DNA of 40,773 bases from Gemmatimonadota bacterium (GTDB lineage: Bacteria > Gemmatimonadota > Gemmatimonadetes > Gemmatimonadales > Gemmatimonadaceae): positions 1-40,773 of the forward strand of contig QHVA01000109.1 of the NCBI GenBank assembly GCA_003223425.1, written 5' to 3'. Shown here piece by piece: positions 28,078-38,312 of this stretch; position 1 is the stretch's first letter; each line of letters begins with the position of its first letter. The position numbers and the translations under genes are program-made. The notes under the pieces are model-generated. The model searched no databases. It was not told the origin of the DNA and worked only from the letters and a program-made list of their open reading frames with translations.

Positions 28078-29965
28078 AAACCCGCTAATCACTCGGCTAC
28101 TCGACCCGCAGCAGGTCATCGTCTTCGATGGCGCGATGGGCACAATGCTCTACAACAAGGGTGTGTTCATCAATCAGTGCTATGACGAGCTGAACCTTCG
28201 GGCGCCCGATCTCGTGCGCGACGTTCACAAGGCGTACAGAAAAGCAGGGGCCGAGGTTCTCGAGACAAACAGCTTCGGCGCGAACCGGATCAAGCTCGAG
28301 CAATACGGGCTCGCAGCACAAGTCGCGGAAATCAATCGCGCGGCGGCGAAAATCGCGCGCGAAGTCGCCGAAGACGATTTGCTTGTCGCGGGCGCAGTTG
28401 GTCCGCTCGGCATTCGTCTCGAGCCATTCGGACCCACCAGCCTCGAGGAAGCGCGAGCGGTGTTTCGCGAGCAGCTCCAGGCACTGAAGGACGGCGGCTG
28501 CGATCTGTTCATACTCGAGACGTTCGCCGATCTTCACGAGATCGAACAAGGAATTCTCGCGGCACGCGAGGTGGATCCGAACATTCCTGTCATTGCACAG
28601 ATGACGATCGGCTCGGATTGTCACACCCCCTACGGCGTAACGGTAGAGGATCTCGCTCAGTCGATCGACGCTTTCGGTGCCGACGTGGTGGGCCTGAATT
28701 GTTCGGTTGGTCCGCAGATCATCCTCGATGCGATCGAGAAGATGGCCCCGGTAACTCGACGCAAGCTGAGCGCGCAGCCAAACGCTGGCATGCCACGAGA
28801 TGTCAGCGGGCGCAGTATGTACATGGCGAGTCCCGAGTACATGGCGACGTACGCGCACCATCTCGTTCAGGCCGGTGCAAAAATCGTCGGCGGCTGCTGT
28901 GGAACTACACCCGACCACATCGCGGCGATGGTAGAGGGAGTGCGCCCGCTGTCACCGCGTCAGGCGCGCGTTGCAATGAAGGAACGTCGACAGACGCACC
29001 CCGATCTCCCGCCCGAGGATCCGGGTGTCGAGCCGGTCCCGTTGGCCGAGCGCTCCAAATGGGGGCGCAAGATCGCAGAGGGAGAGTTCGTTACGTCGGT
29101 AGAGATCGTTCCACCCCGAGGTGTCGATGCGACAAAGATGCTGCGCGACACCGCGGCACTACGCGACGCGGGCGTCGATGCCGTGAATGTGCCCGACGGT
29201 CCTCGCGCGCAGAGCAGAATGGGTGCGCTCCTCACCAGCGTGCTGATCGAGCAGCAGGTCGGAATCGAGACTGTGATCCACTACTGCTGCCGAGACAGAA
29301 ATCTTCTGGGAATGCTGAGCGACCTTCTGGGTGCAGCAGCGGTCGGTCTTCGCAACATGCTTCTCATCACCGGCGATCCGCCAAAGATGGGGCCGTACCC
29401 GAACGCGACCGCCGTGTTCGACATCGATGCGATCGGGCTCACCAACCTCGTTAGTAACCTGAATCGGGGATTGGATCCGGGCGGCAACGCGATCGGCCAG
29501 CCGACTAAGTTCACGATTGGCGTCGGCGTGAATCCGGCCGCGATTGATCCGGGGCAGGAACTCAAACGCTTCGAGTGGAAGGTGGAGGCGGGGGCAGAGT
29601 ACGCGATCACACAGCCGGTGTTCGATGTGATGCAGCTCGAGAAATTCCTCTCGACGATCGAGCACGTACGGATCCCCATCGTCGCGGGGATCTGGCCGCT
29701 GGTCTCGTTGCGCAACGCGGAATTCCTGGCGAATGAGGTACCGGGCGTGGTCGTGCCCCCGCGGATCATCGAGCGCATGCGCGTTGCCAGTGCAAAATCC
29801 AAGGAGGACGGCGTGGCGGAAGGAATTTCGATCGCCCGTGAGATGCTCGAGCGCGTTCGTCCGTACGTGCAGGGAGTGCAGGTTTCAGCGCCGTTCGGAA
29901 AAGTCGAGCTCGCGCTCGAAGTCTTCCGCGATACTCTGGTGCCCACGGAAGCAAGGACAGCGTAG
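28070..29965 (+). CDS. Bifunctional homocysteine S-methyltransferase / 5,10-methylenetetrahydrofolate reductase
   Basis: 631 aa, TTG start overlapping metH; N-terminal VFDGAMGTMLYNKGVFINQCYDELN and GGCCGTTPDHI; C-terminal MTHFR (VTSVEIVPPRGVDATKM, LLITGDPPKMG, EYAITQPVFD). Confidence 0.95.
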   Translation: MPENPLITRLLDPQQVIVFDGAMGTMLYNKGVFINQCYDELNLRAPDLVRDVHKAYRKAGAEVLETNSFGANRIKLEQYGLAAQVAEINRAAAKIAREVAEDDLLVAGAVGPLGIRLEPFGPTSLEEARAVFREQLQALKDGGCDLFILETFADLHEIEQGILAAREVDPNIPVIAQMTIGSDCHTPYGVTVEDLAQSIDAFGADVVGLNCSVGPQIILDAIEKMAPVTRRKLSAQPNAGMPRDVSGRSMYMASPEYMATYAHHLVQAGAKIVGGCCGTTPDHIAAMVEGVRPLSPRQARVAMKERRQTHPDLPPEDPGVEPVPLAERSKWGRKIAEGEFVTSVEIVPPRGVDATKMLRDTAALRDAGVDAVNVPDGPRAQSRMGALLTSVLIEQQVGIETVIHYCCRDRNLLGMLSDLLGAAAVGLRNMLLITGDPPKMGPYPNATAVFDIDAIGLTNLVSNLNRGLDPGGNAIGQPTKFTIGVGVNPAAIDPGQELKRFEWKVEAGAEYAITQPVFDVMQLEKFLSTIEHVRIPIVAGIWPLVSLRNAEFLANEVPGVVVPPRIIERMRVASAKSKEDGVAEGISIAREMLERVRPYVQGVQVSAPFGKVELALEVFRDTLVPTEARTA

Positions 29966-30507
29966 TGTCGATCGCTGAAATTTTCGTCGCGCGCTCCCGC
30001 TACTGGTTGACGAAGGAGTATCCGATCAAGCTTCGCCACTGTCTGAACGCGCTGCCGCGAGGCGCGGTGTGGGCGCGGCCAAACCAGGACTCCAATAGCG
30101 TCGGCAACCTATTGATTCATCTCACCGGCAACGTCACCGAGTGGATTCTGGGCGGCGTTGGCGGACGAAGCTACAAGCGGTATCGCGCCGGCGAATTTGC
30201 ACAGAGGGATGGCGCGGACGCCTCGAAGCTCATGGACGATCTCGAGGGGGTCCTGCGTGAGGCCGATCGGGTTCTCGCGGGATTAACGGAAAAGGACCTC
30301 GAGCGATCGGTCGTGATTCAGGAGCGAGACACGAATGTGCTGGGCGCGATCTATCACGTCGTTGAGCATTTCGCGATGCACACGGGTCAGATCGTGTTTC
30401 TCACCAAGCTTTACGCCCCGGGAAGGATTCAGTTTTACGAAGAAGCCGGCGGGGTGGCGCGCCCCACCTGGCATCGCGGCACTGCTCTGGACGAGGCGCC
30501 GCACTAG
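29965..30507 (+). CDS. DinB-like / DUF1572 family protein
   Basis: 180 aa GTG start; SNSVGNLLIHLTGNVTEWILGGVGG and AIYHVVEHFAMHTGQIVFLTKLY. Confidence 0.82.
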   Translation: MSIAEIFVARSRYWLTKEYPIKLRHCLNALPRGAVWARPNQDSNSVGNLLIHLTGNVTEWILGGVGGRSYKRYRAGEFAQRDGADASKLMDDLEGVLREADRVLAGLTEKDLERSVVIQERDTNVLGAIYHVVEHFAMHTGQIVFLTKLYAPGRIQFYEEAGGVARPTWHRGTALDEAPH

Positions 30508-30540
30508 TCACCCGGTGGTTGCGCCGCCATTTTCCAGATT

Positions 30541-30915
30541 GTGAAGGGAATTCTGATCGTCGATCACGGTTCGCGCAAAGACGAGGCGAATGAGATGCTC
30601 CCGCAGATGGCGGAGCTCATTCAGCGGCTGGCGGGTGAAGGTGTCGTCGTGCGCCATGCCCACATGGAGCTCTCCGATCCAGATATCGCCGAGGGTTTTG
30701 CCGACTGCGTGAGCGCAGGAGCAACGGAGGTAATTGTTTTTCCTTACATGCTTTCCCCCGGCCGCCATTCCACATCCGATATCCCGCGCATGGTCGCTGC
30801 AGTCGCTCGTTCGTTCCCGGGCATCGCCTTCAGTGTGACACCCGCGTTCGGCCTGCACGAAAGACTCGCGGAGGTCGTTCTCGAGCGAGCGGGAGTTGGC
30901 GTCAATGCCAACTGA
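30541..30915 (+). CDS. CbiX/SirB-type sirohydrochlorin chelatase family protein
   Basis: 124 aa GTG start; GILIVDHGSRKDEANEML, ATEVIVFPYMLSPGRHSTSDIP. Confidence 0.88.
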   Translation: MKGILIVDHGSRKDEANEMLPQMAELIQRLAGEGVVVRHAHMELSDPDIAEGFADCVSAGATEVIVFPYMLSPGRHSTSDIPRMVAAVARSFPGIAFSVTPAFGLHERLAEVVLERAGVGVNAN

Positions 30916-32077
30916 GACGACAGCCTCGCCATCGGGGGGAGCACTGACTCTCCTCTCCGAGGAGGAGATCATGTTCCGCGACGCGGTTGCGGCCTTCGCA
31001 GAGGAAGAGGTGCGGCCGCGTGTCGCGGAAATGGAGAAGGCGGGCAAAATCGATCCCGCGCTCCTTCCCAAGTATTTCGAGCTCGGACTGATGGGCATCG
31101 AGGTGCCGGATCAATACGGCGGCGCCGGCGGAACGCTTTTCATGGTGACACTCGCTGTCGAAGAGATCAGCAAGGTTGATGCGGCGGCAGCGATCGTCTG
31201 CGATGTCCAGAACACGCTCGTCAATTATCCGATCCTCCTATACGGCAGCGACGGACAGAAGTCGAAGTACTTGCCGATGCTCACCTCGGACGTCGTCGGG
31301 GCTTACGCACTCTCTGAGTCAGGCTCTGGCTCCGACGCATTCGGTCTCGCCACACGCGCGGAGAAGCGTGGTGACCGGTGGGTGCTGAATGGGCAAAAGC
31401 TATGGATCACCAACGGCGCTGAGGCAGGAGTGTTCGTAGTCTTCGCGAACGCGGATCCGTCGGCTGGTTATCGGGGCATCACCGCGTTCATCATCGAGCG
31501 CGACTTCAAGGGATTCAGGGTCGGCAAGAAGGAAGAAAAGCTGGGCATTCGCGCATCGAGCACGACCGAGCTGCTGCTCGACAACTGCGAAGTCCCCGAC
31601 GAGAATGTACTCGGACCCGTCGGCCAGGGTTACAAGATCGCGATCAACACGCTCAATGAGGGACGAATCGGCATCGGCGCGCAGATGATTGGCATCGCGC
31701 AAGGCGCGCTCGACGCGACGATCAAGTATCTCCAGGAGCGCAAGCAGTTTGGAAAACCGCTGGCTGAATTCCAGGCAATTCAGTTTCAGATTGCGCAGGC
31801 AGCGACCGATGTCGAGGCCGCACGCCTGATGGTTTACAACGCCGCGCGCCTCAAGGACGGCGGCAAGGACATCGTTCGCGAAGGAGCGATGGCCAAGCTC
31901 TTCTCCTCGCAGGTGTGTGAGCGCGTGACTTCATTGTGTGTCGAGTTGTTCGGCGGCTACGGCTACACCAGGGACTATCCCGTAGAGAAGTTTTACCGCG
32001 ATGCCAAGATCGGGACCATCTATGAGGGTACGTCCAATATGCAGTTGCAGACCATTGCTAAGGCGGTACTCAAGTAG
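30905..32077 (+). CDS. Acyl-CoA dehydrogenase
   Basis: YALSESGSGSDAFGLATRAEKRGDRWVLNGQKLWITNG and LFGGYGYTRDYPVEKFYRDAKIGTIYEGTSNMQ. Confidence 0.95.
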   Translation: MPTETTASPSGGALTLLSEEEIMFRDAVAAFAEEEVRPRVAEMEKAGKIDPALLPKYFELGLMGIEVPDQYGGAGGTLFMVTLAVEEISKVDAAAAIVCDVQNTLVNYPILLYGSDGQKSKYLPMLTSDVVGAYALSESGSGSDAFGLATRAEKRGDRWVLNGQKLWITNGAEAGVFVVFANADPSAGYRGITAFIIERDFKGFRVGKKEEKLGIRASSTTELLLDNCEVPDENVLGPVGQGYKIAINTLNEGRIGIGAQMIGIAQGALDATIKYLQERKQFGKPLAEFQAIQFQIAQAATDVEAARLMVYNAARLKDGGKDIVREGAMAKLFSSQVCERVTSLCVELFGGYGYTRDYPVEKFYRDAKIGTIYEGTSNMQLQTIAKAVLK

Positions 32078-32079
32078 AG

Positions 32080-32138
32080 AACTGCAAAGGAAGACTACCC
32101 GCTTGGGGCTTTGGGCGGGGCGGCTGGGGGCTGCGGGC
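32080..32138. repeat. Copy of the dispersed intergenic repeat family
   Basis: aactgcaaaggaagactacccgcttggggctttgggcggggcggctgggggctgcgggc; 34-nt exact match to 2013-2046. Confidence 0.88.
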
Positions 32139-32146
32139 TAAGGCCT

Positions 32147-33973
32147 TTAAGGCTGCGTCGTGCCGCGCAGGATTCCTTCTCTTATTCGGCGTGCTTTCAC
32201 GGAGGCGCGCGAGTCGGCAACTAGACGAGAATCCACTCTCGTAACGAAACGGAGCTGCGCGGTGAGAGTCTGCTCGGCCCCGTTCCTCCGTACCACAACC
32301 GGAAGCGCGGTTCCCTCCGGCGACCGAGCGTAGCGCGAGCGGAACTTCTCGGTCCAGTTCGGATCCTCGGCGTTGAACCCGCCAACCGAAAGGAGTTGAT
32401 CGCCTGGCTGGACGCCCGCGGCCGCAGCAGAACTTTCGGGAAGGACTTCAGTAACGTGCAGACCGCTGGAATCCTGCAGACTGGCGATCCCAAGTTGCGG
32501 GACGCGAGCGGTGTCGCGGGCGAGCCGAAGTCCAGCCAGCGGCAATACCCCATCGTAAGGCAGCGGCTCTCGGCCGTCGATGTATCGGGCGAAGAAATCG
32601 CCAAATAACTTTCCGTTCGCTGCCCTGGCCACAGTGCTCCACCATTCGTCCGACGTGAAGCCACGACCATTCTTGTAGGCCGAGTTATATAACGCTCGCA
32701 TCACGTCATCGAGGGAACTGTGGTTGTCGCTGGCGTCACGGATCATGATGTCGAGCAGAAAGCCGGCGAGTGATCCCTTTGGATAGTAGATGTACTCGGT
32801 TCCATCGCGCGGGTGGATCCAGGTCGAGAGTGATGCATCTTCGAGCGCCGTCGGCGGCAGGGCATTGACCTGCGACATCTTGTCACTCGTCAGCAGATAG
32901 AAACCGTTAGCATCGACGATCCCACCGCGAACCTCCGCCAGATCGGCGTAGTAATCGGTGATACCCTCGCTGATCCACAGCAGCGGCGTTGGCTGCTCCT
33001 GATCGTATCGGTACGGCCACAGATCGCTCGGTCGCAGACGCTTCACGTTCCAGGCGTGAAAGATCTCGTGCGCGTAGAGCGACGGCAGAATCGGGGTGCC
33101 CAGCATGCCGGGATTCAGCACGTCGACGTGAGAGTTCTGGTGCTCGAGTCCGGAGCCCCCTCCATAAGACTGATCGGCGATCTGCATCACGCTGTACGTG
33201 TTCCACGGCACCTCGCCGAATACCTTCACTTCGACGGGAATCGCACGCTTGAGCGCTTCCCAGACGGCGACTCGCGCGCCCCCAGTGACGCTTCCCAACG
33301 GATAACTGGCGAAACGAACCCAGGTCCCCGATACCTGCGCGCTGTCCAGATCGAATTGCCCAACGAAGAAGGGCATATCAACCAGATCGTGGTAGTTCGC
33401 GGCGGCGTATCGGCGCGTACCTGCGGCCGTCATTCCGGTCACGATCTTCCATCCGGCTTCCGTGTTCACTGTCACCGAAGCGGGAAAGTCGAATCCTCTT
33501 CCCTCGGGATACAGAAAAAGGTTCGTCCCGTTGAAGAGCAGAAAATCGGGACGCGCCCAGGTGTTGGCGTTGTCGAGGCTGTCCGCCAGATAGTTGAACC
33601 GAACCGTGACCTCGCCAACTCCGCGAGGTCGAATGCGCCAGGTCTCCGGATCGATTTTGTCCCAAACGAGCGAGGTGCCGCTCTGCTCAGCCGAGAAATC
33701 GGAGACGTCGCGCGCAAAATTCGCGATCTCGTAGGCACCGGGTGTCCATTTCGGTAGCGAGAGAAGAACTGGATCTGTTCCCCCGACCGTGAAAGTCATT
33801 GCCGACATCACCTGACGCCGCTCGGCGTTCGCACGCGTGAACGTCACCTCATAACGGATGTCCGTCAGTGGCGCGGAAGTCGTTACGCCTTGTGCCGTGG
33901 CCCGCCCCCGCGCAGGGATAGCCGCGGCTAGCAGGATTGCAAGGCATTGTACGCCCTTTACGTTGATTTGCAT
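32147..33973 (-). CDS. M61 family metallopeptidase with PDZ domain, secreted
   Basis: Signal peptide from Met at 33973 (MQINVKGVQCLAILLAAAIPARGRATAQ); LYAHEIFHAWNVKRLRP (HExxH); PESSAAAAGVQPGDQLLSVGG (PDZ). Confidence 0.9.
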   Translation of the reverse strand: MQINVKGVQCLAILLAAAIPARGRATAQGVTTSAPLTDIRYEVTFTRANAERRQVMSAMTFTVGGTDPVLLSLPKWTPGAYEIANFARDVSDFSAEQSGTSLVWDKIDPETWRIRPRGVGEVTVRFNYLADSLDNANTWARPDFLLFNGTNLFLYPEGRGFDFPASVTVNTEAGWKIVTGMTAAGTRRYAAANYHDLVDMPFFVGQFDLDSAQVSGTWVRFASYPLGSVTGGARVAVWEALKRAIPVEVKVFGEVPWNTYSVMQIADQSYGGGSGLEHQNSHVDVLNPGMLGTPILPSLYAHEIFHAWNVKRLRPSDLWPYRYDQEQPTPLLWISEGITDYYADLAEVRGGIVDANGFYLLTSDKMSQVNALPPTALEDASLSTWIHPRDGTEYIYYPKGSLAGFLLDIMIRDASDNHSSLDDVMRALYNSAYKNGRGFTSDEWWSTVARAANGKLFGDFFARYIDGREPLPYDGVLPLAGLRLARDTARVPQLGIASLQDSSGLHVTEVLPESSAAAAGVQPGDQLLSVGGFNAEDPNWTEKFRSRYARSPEGTALPVVVRRNGAEQTLTAQLRFVTRVDSRLVADSRASVKARRIREGILRGTTQP

Positions 33974-34108
33974 TGAGATACAGTTTGGCGTGGGAGCGAA
34001 ACGGGCAATCCAACGTTGCAAGAGTCGTTCGCGTTAGGCGCCTTTCCCGCGTGATGCTATATTCGACGCTCTTCAAAACCGCGCCCTCCTCGGCCCCCGC
34101 ATACCCTG

Positions 34109-35176
34109 ATGATTTCTTCTGAATCGCTCGGCTTTTTGAAAAAACTGCTCGACACACCTGGGCCTTCGGGCTTCGAGGGCGGTCCGGCCAAAGTATGGCG
34201 CGAACAAGCAAAAAAGTTTGCGAAGGTGAGCGGAGATGTTGCGGGCAACAGTCTCGCCGAGGTAAACGGCAACGGCAAGCCGACGATCATGCTGGCCGGT
34301 CACATCGATGAGATCGGCGTCATCATCAACTACGTCGACGACCAGGGGTACGCCTACATCCAGCCGATCGGTGGCTGGGATCCACAGGTATTGATCGGAC
34401 AGCGTCTCCGCTTTATCGGCCGCAACGGAGATGTGTTCGGCGTCGTCGGCAAGAAGCCGGTGCATCTCATCAAACAGGAAGAGCGCGAGAAGGCGGCAAA
34501 GTTCACCGACCTCTGGGTGGATCTCGGCGCAAAGTCGAAGAAAGAGGCGGAAGAAATGGTCCTGGTCGGTGATGCGGGGGTCATCGACTCGCGCGCGATG
34601 GAGTTCCCTAATGGGAGACTGGTCTCGCGGTCGATTGATGACCGGATTGGCGCCTTTGTCGTGCTCGAGGCGTTGCGTCGATACGCCGCCAAACCCGGCC
34701 ACGCCAAAGTCGTCGCGGTGGCTACGACCCAAGAGGAAATCGGCTATCGCGGTGGCGGGGCTGGAATCTGCGCGACGTGCATCGGGCCGCAGATGGCGAT
34801 CGTCGTCGACGTAACCTTCGCGATCGATCACCCGGGTGTCGAGAAAAAAGAATTCGGTGAAGCCGCTATCGACGCGGGCCCGGTGTTGACGCGCGGCTCC
34901 ATCATTTCGCCGGTAGTGTTCGGGTTGCTGCGCAAGACCGCGGAGGACGGAAAGATTCCGGTCGCACTGCACGCCGCGGGTCGCGAGACAAGCACGGATG
35001 CCGACGCCATTCACATCGCGCGCGAGGGAGTCGCGACCGGATTGGTATCGGTGCCCAACCGCTACATGCACTCACCGAACGAGCTGGTTAGCATCCAGGA
35101 TCTGGATCACGCCGCCGAGCTGATCGCGGCGACCTGTCGAGCGGTGACGGCCAAGACTGACTTCACAGCGCGCTGA
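34109..35176 (+). CDS. M42 family metallopeptidase (aminopeptidase / FrvX-like)
   Basis: 355 aa; TPGPSGFEGGPAKVWRE, MLAGHIDEIG, TTQEEIGYRGG, HSPNELVSIQDLD. Confidence 0.93.
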   Translation: MISSESLGFLKKLLDTPGPSGFEGGPAKVWREQAKKFAKVSGDVAGNSLAEVNGNGKPTIMLAGHIDEIGVIINYVDDQGYAYIQPIGGWDPQVLIGQRLRFIGRNGDVFGVVGKKPVHLIKQEEREKAAKFTDLWVDLGAKSKKEAEEMVLVGDAGVIDSRAMEFPNGRLVSRSIDDRIGAFVVLEALRRYAAKPGHAKVVAVATTQEEIGYRGGGAGICATCIGPQMAIVVDVTFAIDHPGVEKKEFGEAAIDAGPVLTRGSIISPVVFGLLRKTAEDGKIPVALHAAGRETSTDADAIHIAREGVATGLVSVPNRYMHSPNELVSIQDLDHAAELIAATCRAVTAKTDFTAR

Positions 35177-35185
35177 GCGCGCTGC

Positions 35186-36082
35186 ATGCCGAAGCCCATT
35201 CCCGCGCCGCGGGATCAAGGATTCACCACCACCACCACCGGCTCAGCGCTCTACTGGGCGAAATACGGTGAGGCGAATGCGCGGAAGTTGGTGGTCCTGC
35301 ACGGCGGTCCGGGAGCGGATCACTGCTATCTGTTGCCGCAGATGCTGCATCTGGCCGAAAAGTACGAGCTGATCTTCTACGACCAGCGCGGCGGCGGTCG
35401 CTCCAAGTCCGACACGCGCGTTCCAATCACCTGGCAGAGCCACGTCGAAGATCTCGGGGCTCTGGTCGAAGAGGTTGGACTCGAACCACTATCTATAGTT
35501 GGGTATTCCTGGGGGGCGATGCTCGCGATGCTGTACGCGACCGAGCAAAGGAAGAACCCCCATCTTCGCGCCCCTTACCGTATGGCGTTTATCAGTCCCG
35601 CTCCTCTCACGAAGGAGTATCGGGGACAATTTGAGGCTGAGTTCAACCGACGGCAGCAGAGCCCGGATATACAGCGCATGCGCGACGAGTTGTCGGCGTC
35701 CGGTCTGAGGGAGCGGGATCCGGCGGCATACCGGCAGCACGCATTCGAGCTCGGTGTCGCTGGTTATTTTTCGGATCCGGGCAAGGCGACCGACCTGACG
35801 CCATTCAGGGTGGTCGGTCGAGTACAGCAATCTGTGTGGGAAAGTCTGGGCGATTTTGACCTGATTCAGCAATTGAAAGGCGTAAAAATCCCCTCGATCA
35901 TCATTTGCGGGCGTGACGATCCGATTCCATTAGCGTCTTCCAGACAAGCGGCCCAAGCGCTCGGAACGAATCTCGTGGTTCTGGACGAGTGCGGGCATGT
36001 GCCGTACGTTGAACAGCCGGACCGGCTTTTCGCGGCACTCGACCCATTCCTAGATGAAACCAATCCGCCCGTACGAAGCTGA
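35186..36082 (+). CDS. Alpha/beta hydrolase, proline iminopeptidase-like
   Basis: 298 aa; VLHGGPGADHCYLLPQM, FYDQRGGGRS, IVGYSWGAMLAMLYA, catalytic DECGHVPYVEQPD. Confidence 0.9.
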   Translation: MPKPIPAPRDQGFTTTTTGSALYWAKYGEANARKLVVLHGGPGADHCYLLPQMLHLAEKYELIFYDQRGGGRSKSDTRVPITWQSHVEDLGALVEEVGLEPLSIVGYSWGAMLAMLYATEQRKNPHLRAPYRMAFISPAPLTKEYRGQFEAEFNRRQQSPDIQRMRDELSASGLRERDPAAYRQHAFELGVAGYFSDPGKATDLTPFRVVGRVQQSVWESLGDFDLIQQLKGVKIPSIIICGRDDPIPLASSRQAAQALGTNLVVLDECGHVPYVEQPDRLFAALDPFLDETNPPVRS

Positions 36083-36091
36083 ACCTCAGCA

Positions 36092-36553
36092 ATGACATCA
36101 GACTCCGGCGTAACACAGCACGCGATCAGCTCGATTACGGTCGACGGTAAGGAATACAGGGTAGCGCTTCGTCTCGCCTACGATGGCGTCGAATACATTG
36201 GCAGGTTGTGGTTCAGCGATCCCTCGAGCGATCAGATGGGAATCCCGGATCATGGCGCCGTTCCAGGCCGCACGATCGCTGAAGCAGTCGAGGTAGCCAG
36301 AAAGCTGACTCCGCAGGATCTCGAGAGGCGGTGCCACCGCGCTCTCGCCGACAAGAGACGCTACATCCGCCTTCGCCGCGCGACGGAAGAAATCATCACC
36401 AAGATCAAGTACATGAATCGAGTCGCCGTCACGATGCGGCACGGGATGCTCGACAGCGAAGGCGCAAGCCAGGAGCTCGAGCTTATTCAGAAGCAGATCG
36501 AAGAGATCGTGAAGACCCTGCCCTTCCACGCCGGGATCGAAGAAACGAGCTAA
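36092..36553 (+). CDS. Hypothetical protein
   Basis: 153 aa ORF, well-spaced and co-directional; no family recognised. Confidence 0.6.
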   Translation: MTSDSGVTQHAISSITVDGKEYRVALRLAYDGVEYIGRLWFSDPSSDQMGIPDHGAVPGRTIAEAVEVARKLTPQDLERRCHRALADKRRYIRLRRATEEIITKIKYMNRVAVTMRHGMLDSEGASQELELIQKQIEEIVKTLPFHAGIEETS

Positions 36554-36578
36554 CAAACCGCCCTCATATATTGAGGGC

Positions 36579-38312
36579 ATGGATTCCCGCTCTGCCGCGC
36601 ACGTTCTCTCCCAGATCGGCGCACTCCTTCAGGTAAAAGGCGAACAGAAATTCAAGGCGCGCGCGTACGCTGGTGCGGCGCGCTCGCTCATTGCCCTCGA
36701 CACCGATGATCTCGCGCCCCTGCTGCGCTCGGGGGAGCTGGCAGATACGCCGGGGATCGGGCCAGCGACACTATCGGTAGTGCGCGAGCTGGTCGAGACG
36801 GGCGAATCCTCGTACCTCAACAAGTTGCGAGAAGGAATGCCGGAGGGATTCCTTGATCTGCTTCGCGTTCCCGGCTTGAATGTCGCCAAGGTCCAGCTTG
36901 TTCACGATACCCTGGGCGTTGAGACAATCGAGGATCTCGAGCGAGTGGCGCAGAATGGCCAGCTTGCCGACCTGCCCAAGTTCGGAAAGAAGACTGCGGA
37001 AAAGATTCTGAAAGGGATCGAGATTCTACGGCGGAACGCACATCTCCAGCGCTTTCCCGCGGCGATTATCGAAGCGCACATGCTGCTCGCCAACGTCGTC
37101 AAGCATCCGGACGTCAGCCACGCCGAAGTTGCCGGATCGATCCGGCGACACAACGAGGTAGTCGCCGACATCGACATGGTAGTCGAGTGTTCGGCGGATC
37201 CGACGAAGGTGGCAGCATCGTTCGCGCGGTCACCCGGTGTGGCCGAGAGCAAGACGCGGGAAGACCGGGGGTCCGTGGACATCCGGTTCGCGGACGGGAC
37301 TCACCTCGACATGCACTGCGTCACCAAAGCCGATTACCCAGTCGCCCTATGGCGCGCGACGGGAAGCTCGGCGCACGTCGAGGAGATGAACATCCTGGCG
37401 CAGGCACGCGGGTTCGAGATTCGCGCGAACTCACTAATTAAGAATGACGGGACGCGGGTAAAGCTGGAGGATGAGCGGAGCTTCTTCACGGCGCTCGATC
37501 TCGAGCCGATTCCGCCGGAGTTGAGAGAGGGAATGGGAGAGATCGAAACAGCGGCGCGTCGCGAGCTCCCGCAGTTGGTGACCTTCGACGACCTTCGCGG
37601 CGTTCTCCATTGCCACTCGGTTTACTCGGACGGTACGGCGACGATCGAGGAGATGGCGAACGCTGCCAGAGAGCGCGGTTGGGACTACCTCGGAATCTCG
37701 GATCACTCGGAGTCTGCCTTTTATGCCGGCGGACTCAAGCGCGACAAGATTCTTCTGCAGCACGACGAGATCGACCGCCTCAACGCCCAGATGCAAGGAT
37801 TTCGCATTTTGAAGGGGATCGAAGCGGACATCATGGCAGACGGCCGACTCGATTACGACCCGCAGATCCTGGACACGTTCGATTATGTGATCGGGTCGAT
37901 CCATTCACGCTTCAGCATGGACGGCGAAGCGATGACGAAGCGCGTGCTTACCGCGCTCGATGATCCGCGTCTCACAATTCTCGCGCACCCCACCGGTAGA
38001 TTACTTCTATCGCGCGAGCCGTACGCGATCGATGTCGAGGCGGTGCTGGAGAAGGCCGTGCAGGTTGGAGTTGCGGTGGAGCTCAATGCCGATCCACATC
38101 GGTTGGATCTGGATTGGCGCTACTGCCGCCAGGCAAAGGAGCTGGGTGTGACGATCGCGATCGGACCCGACGCTCATTCCACAGCCGGACTCGACAACGT
38201 GCATTTTGGAATCGGGATGGCGAGAAAGGCGTGGCTCGAAGCAGGAGATATTCTCAACACGCGCAGCGCAGAGGACGTGCTGGCATTTGTAAGGAAGAGA
38301 CGCGGCAAGTGA
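36579..38312 (+). CDS. polX: DNA polymerase/3'-5' exonuclease PolX (Pol-beta-like plus PHP domain)
   Basis: 577 aa; HhH motifs (LADTPGIGPATL, LRVPGLNVAKV, LPKFGKKTAEKIL), palm AGSIRRHNEVVADIDMVV, PHP HCHSVYSDGTATIEEM. Confidence 0.93.
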   Translation: MDSRSAAHVLSQIGALLQVKGEQKFKARAYAGAARSLIALDTDDLAPLLRSGELADTPGIGPATLSVVRELVETGESSYLNKLREGMPEGFLDLLRVPGLNVAKVQLVHDTLGVETIEDLERVAQNGQLADLPKFGKKTAEKILKGIEILRRNAHLQRFPAAIIEAHMLLANVVKHPDVSHAEVAGSIRRHNEVVADIDMVVECSADPTKVAASFARSPGVAESKTREDRGSVDIRFADGTHLDMHCVTKADYPVALWRATGSSAHVEEMNILAQARGFEIRANSLIKNDGTRVKLEDERSFFTALDLEPIPPELREGMGEIETAARRELPQLVTFDDLRGVLHCHSVYSDGTATIEEMANAARERGWDYLGISDHSESAFYAGGLKRDKILLQHDEIDRLNAQMQGFRILKGIEADIMADGRLDYDPQILDTFDYVIGSIHSRFSMDGEAMTKRVLTALDDPRLTILAHPTGRLLLSREPYAIDVEAVLEKAVQVGVAVELNADPHRLDLDWRYCRQAKELGVTIAIGPDAHSTAGLDNVHFGIGMARKAWLEAGDILNTRSAEDVLAFVRKRRGK

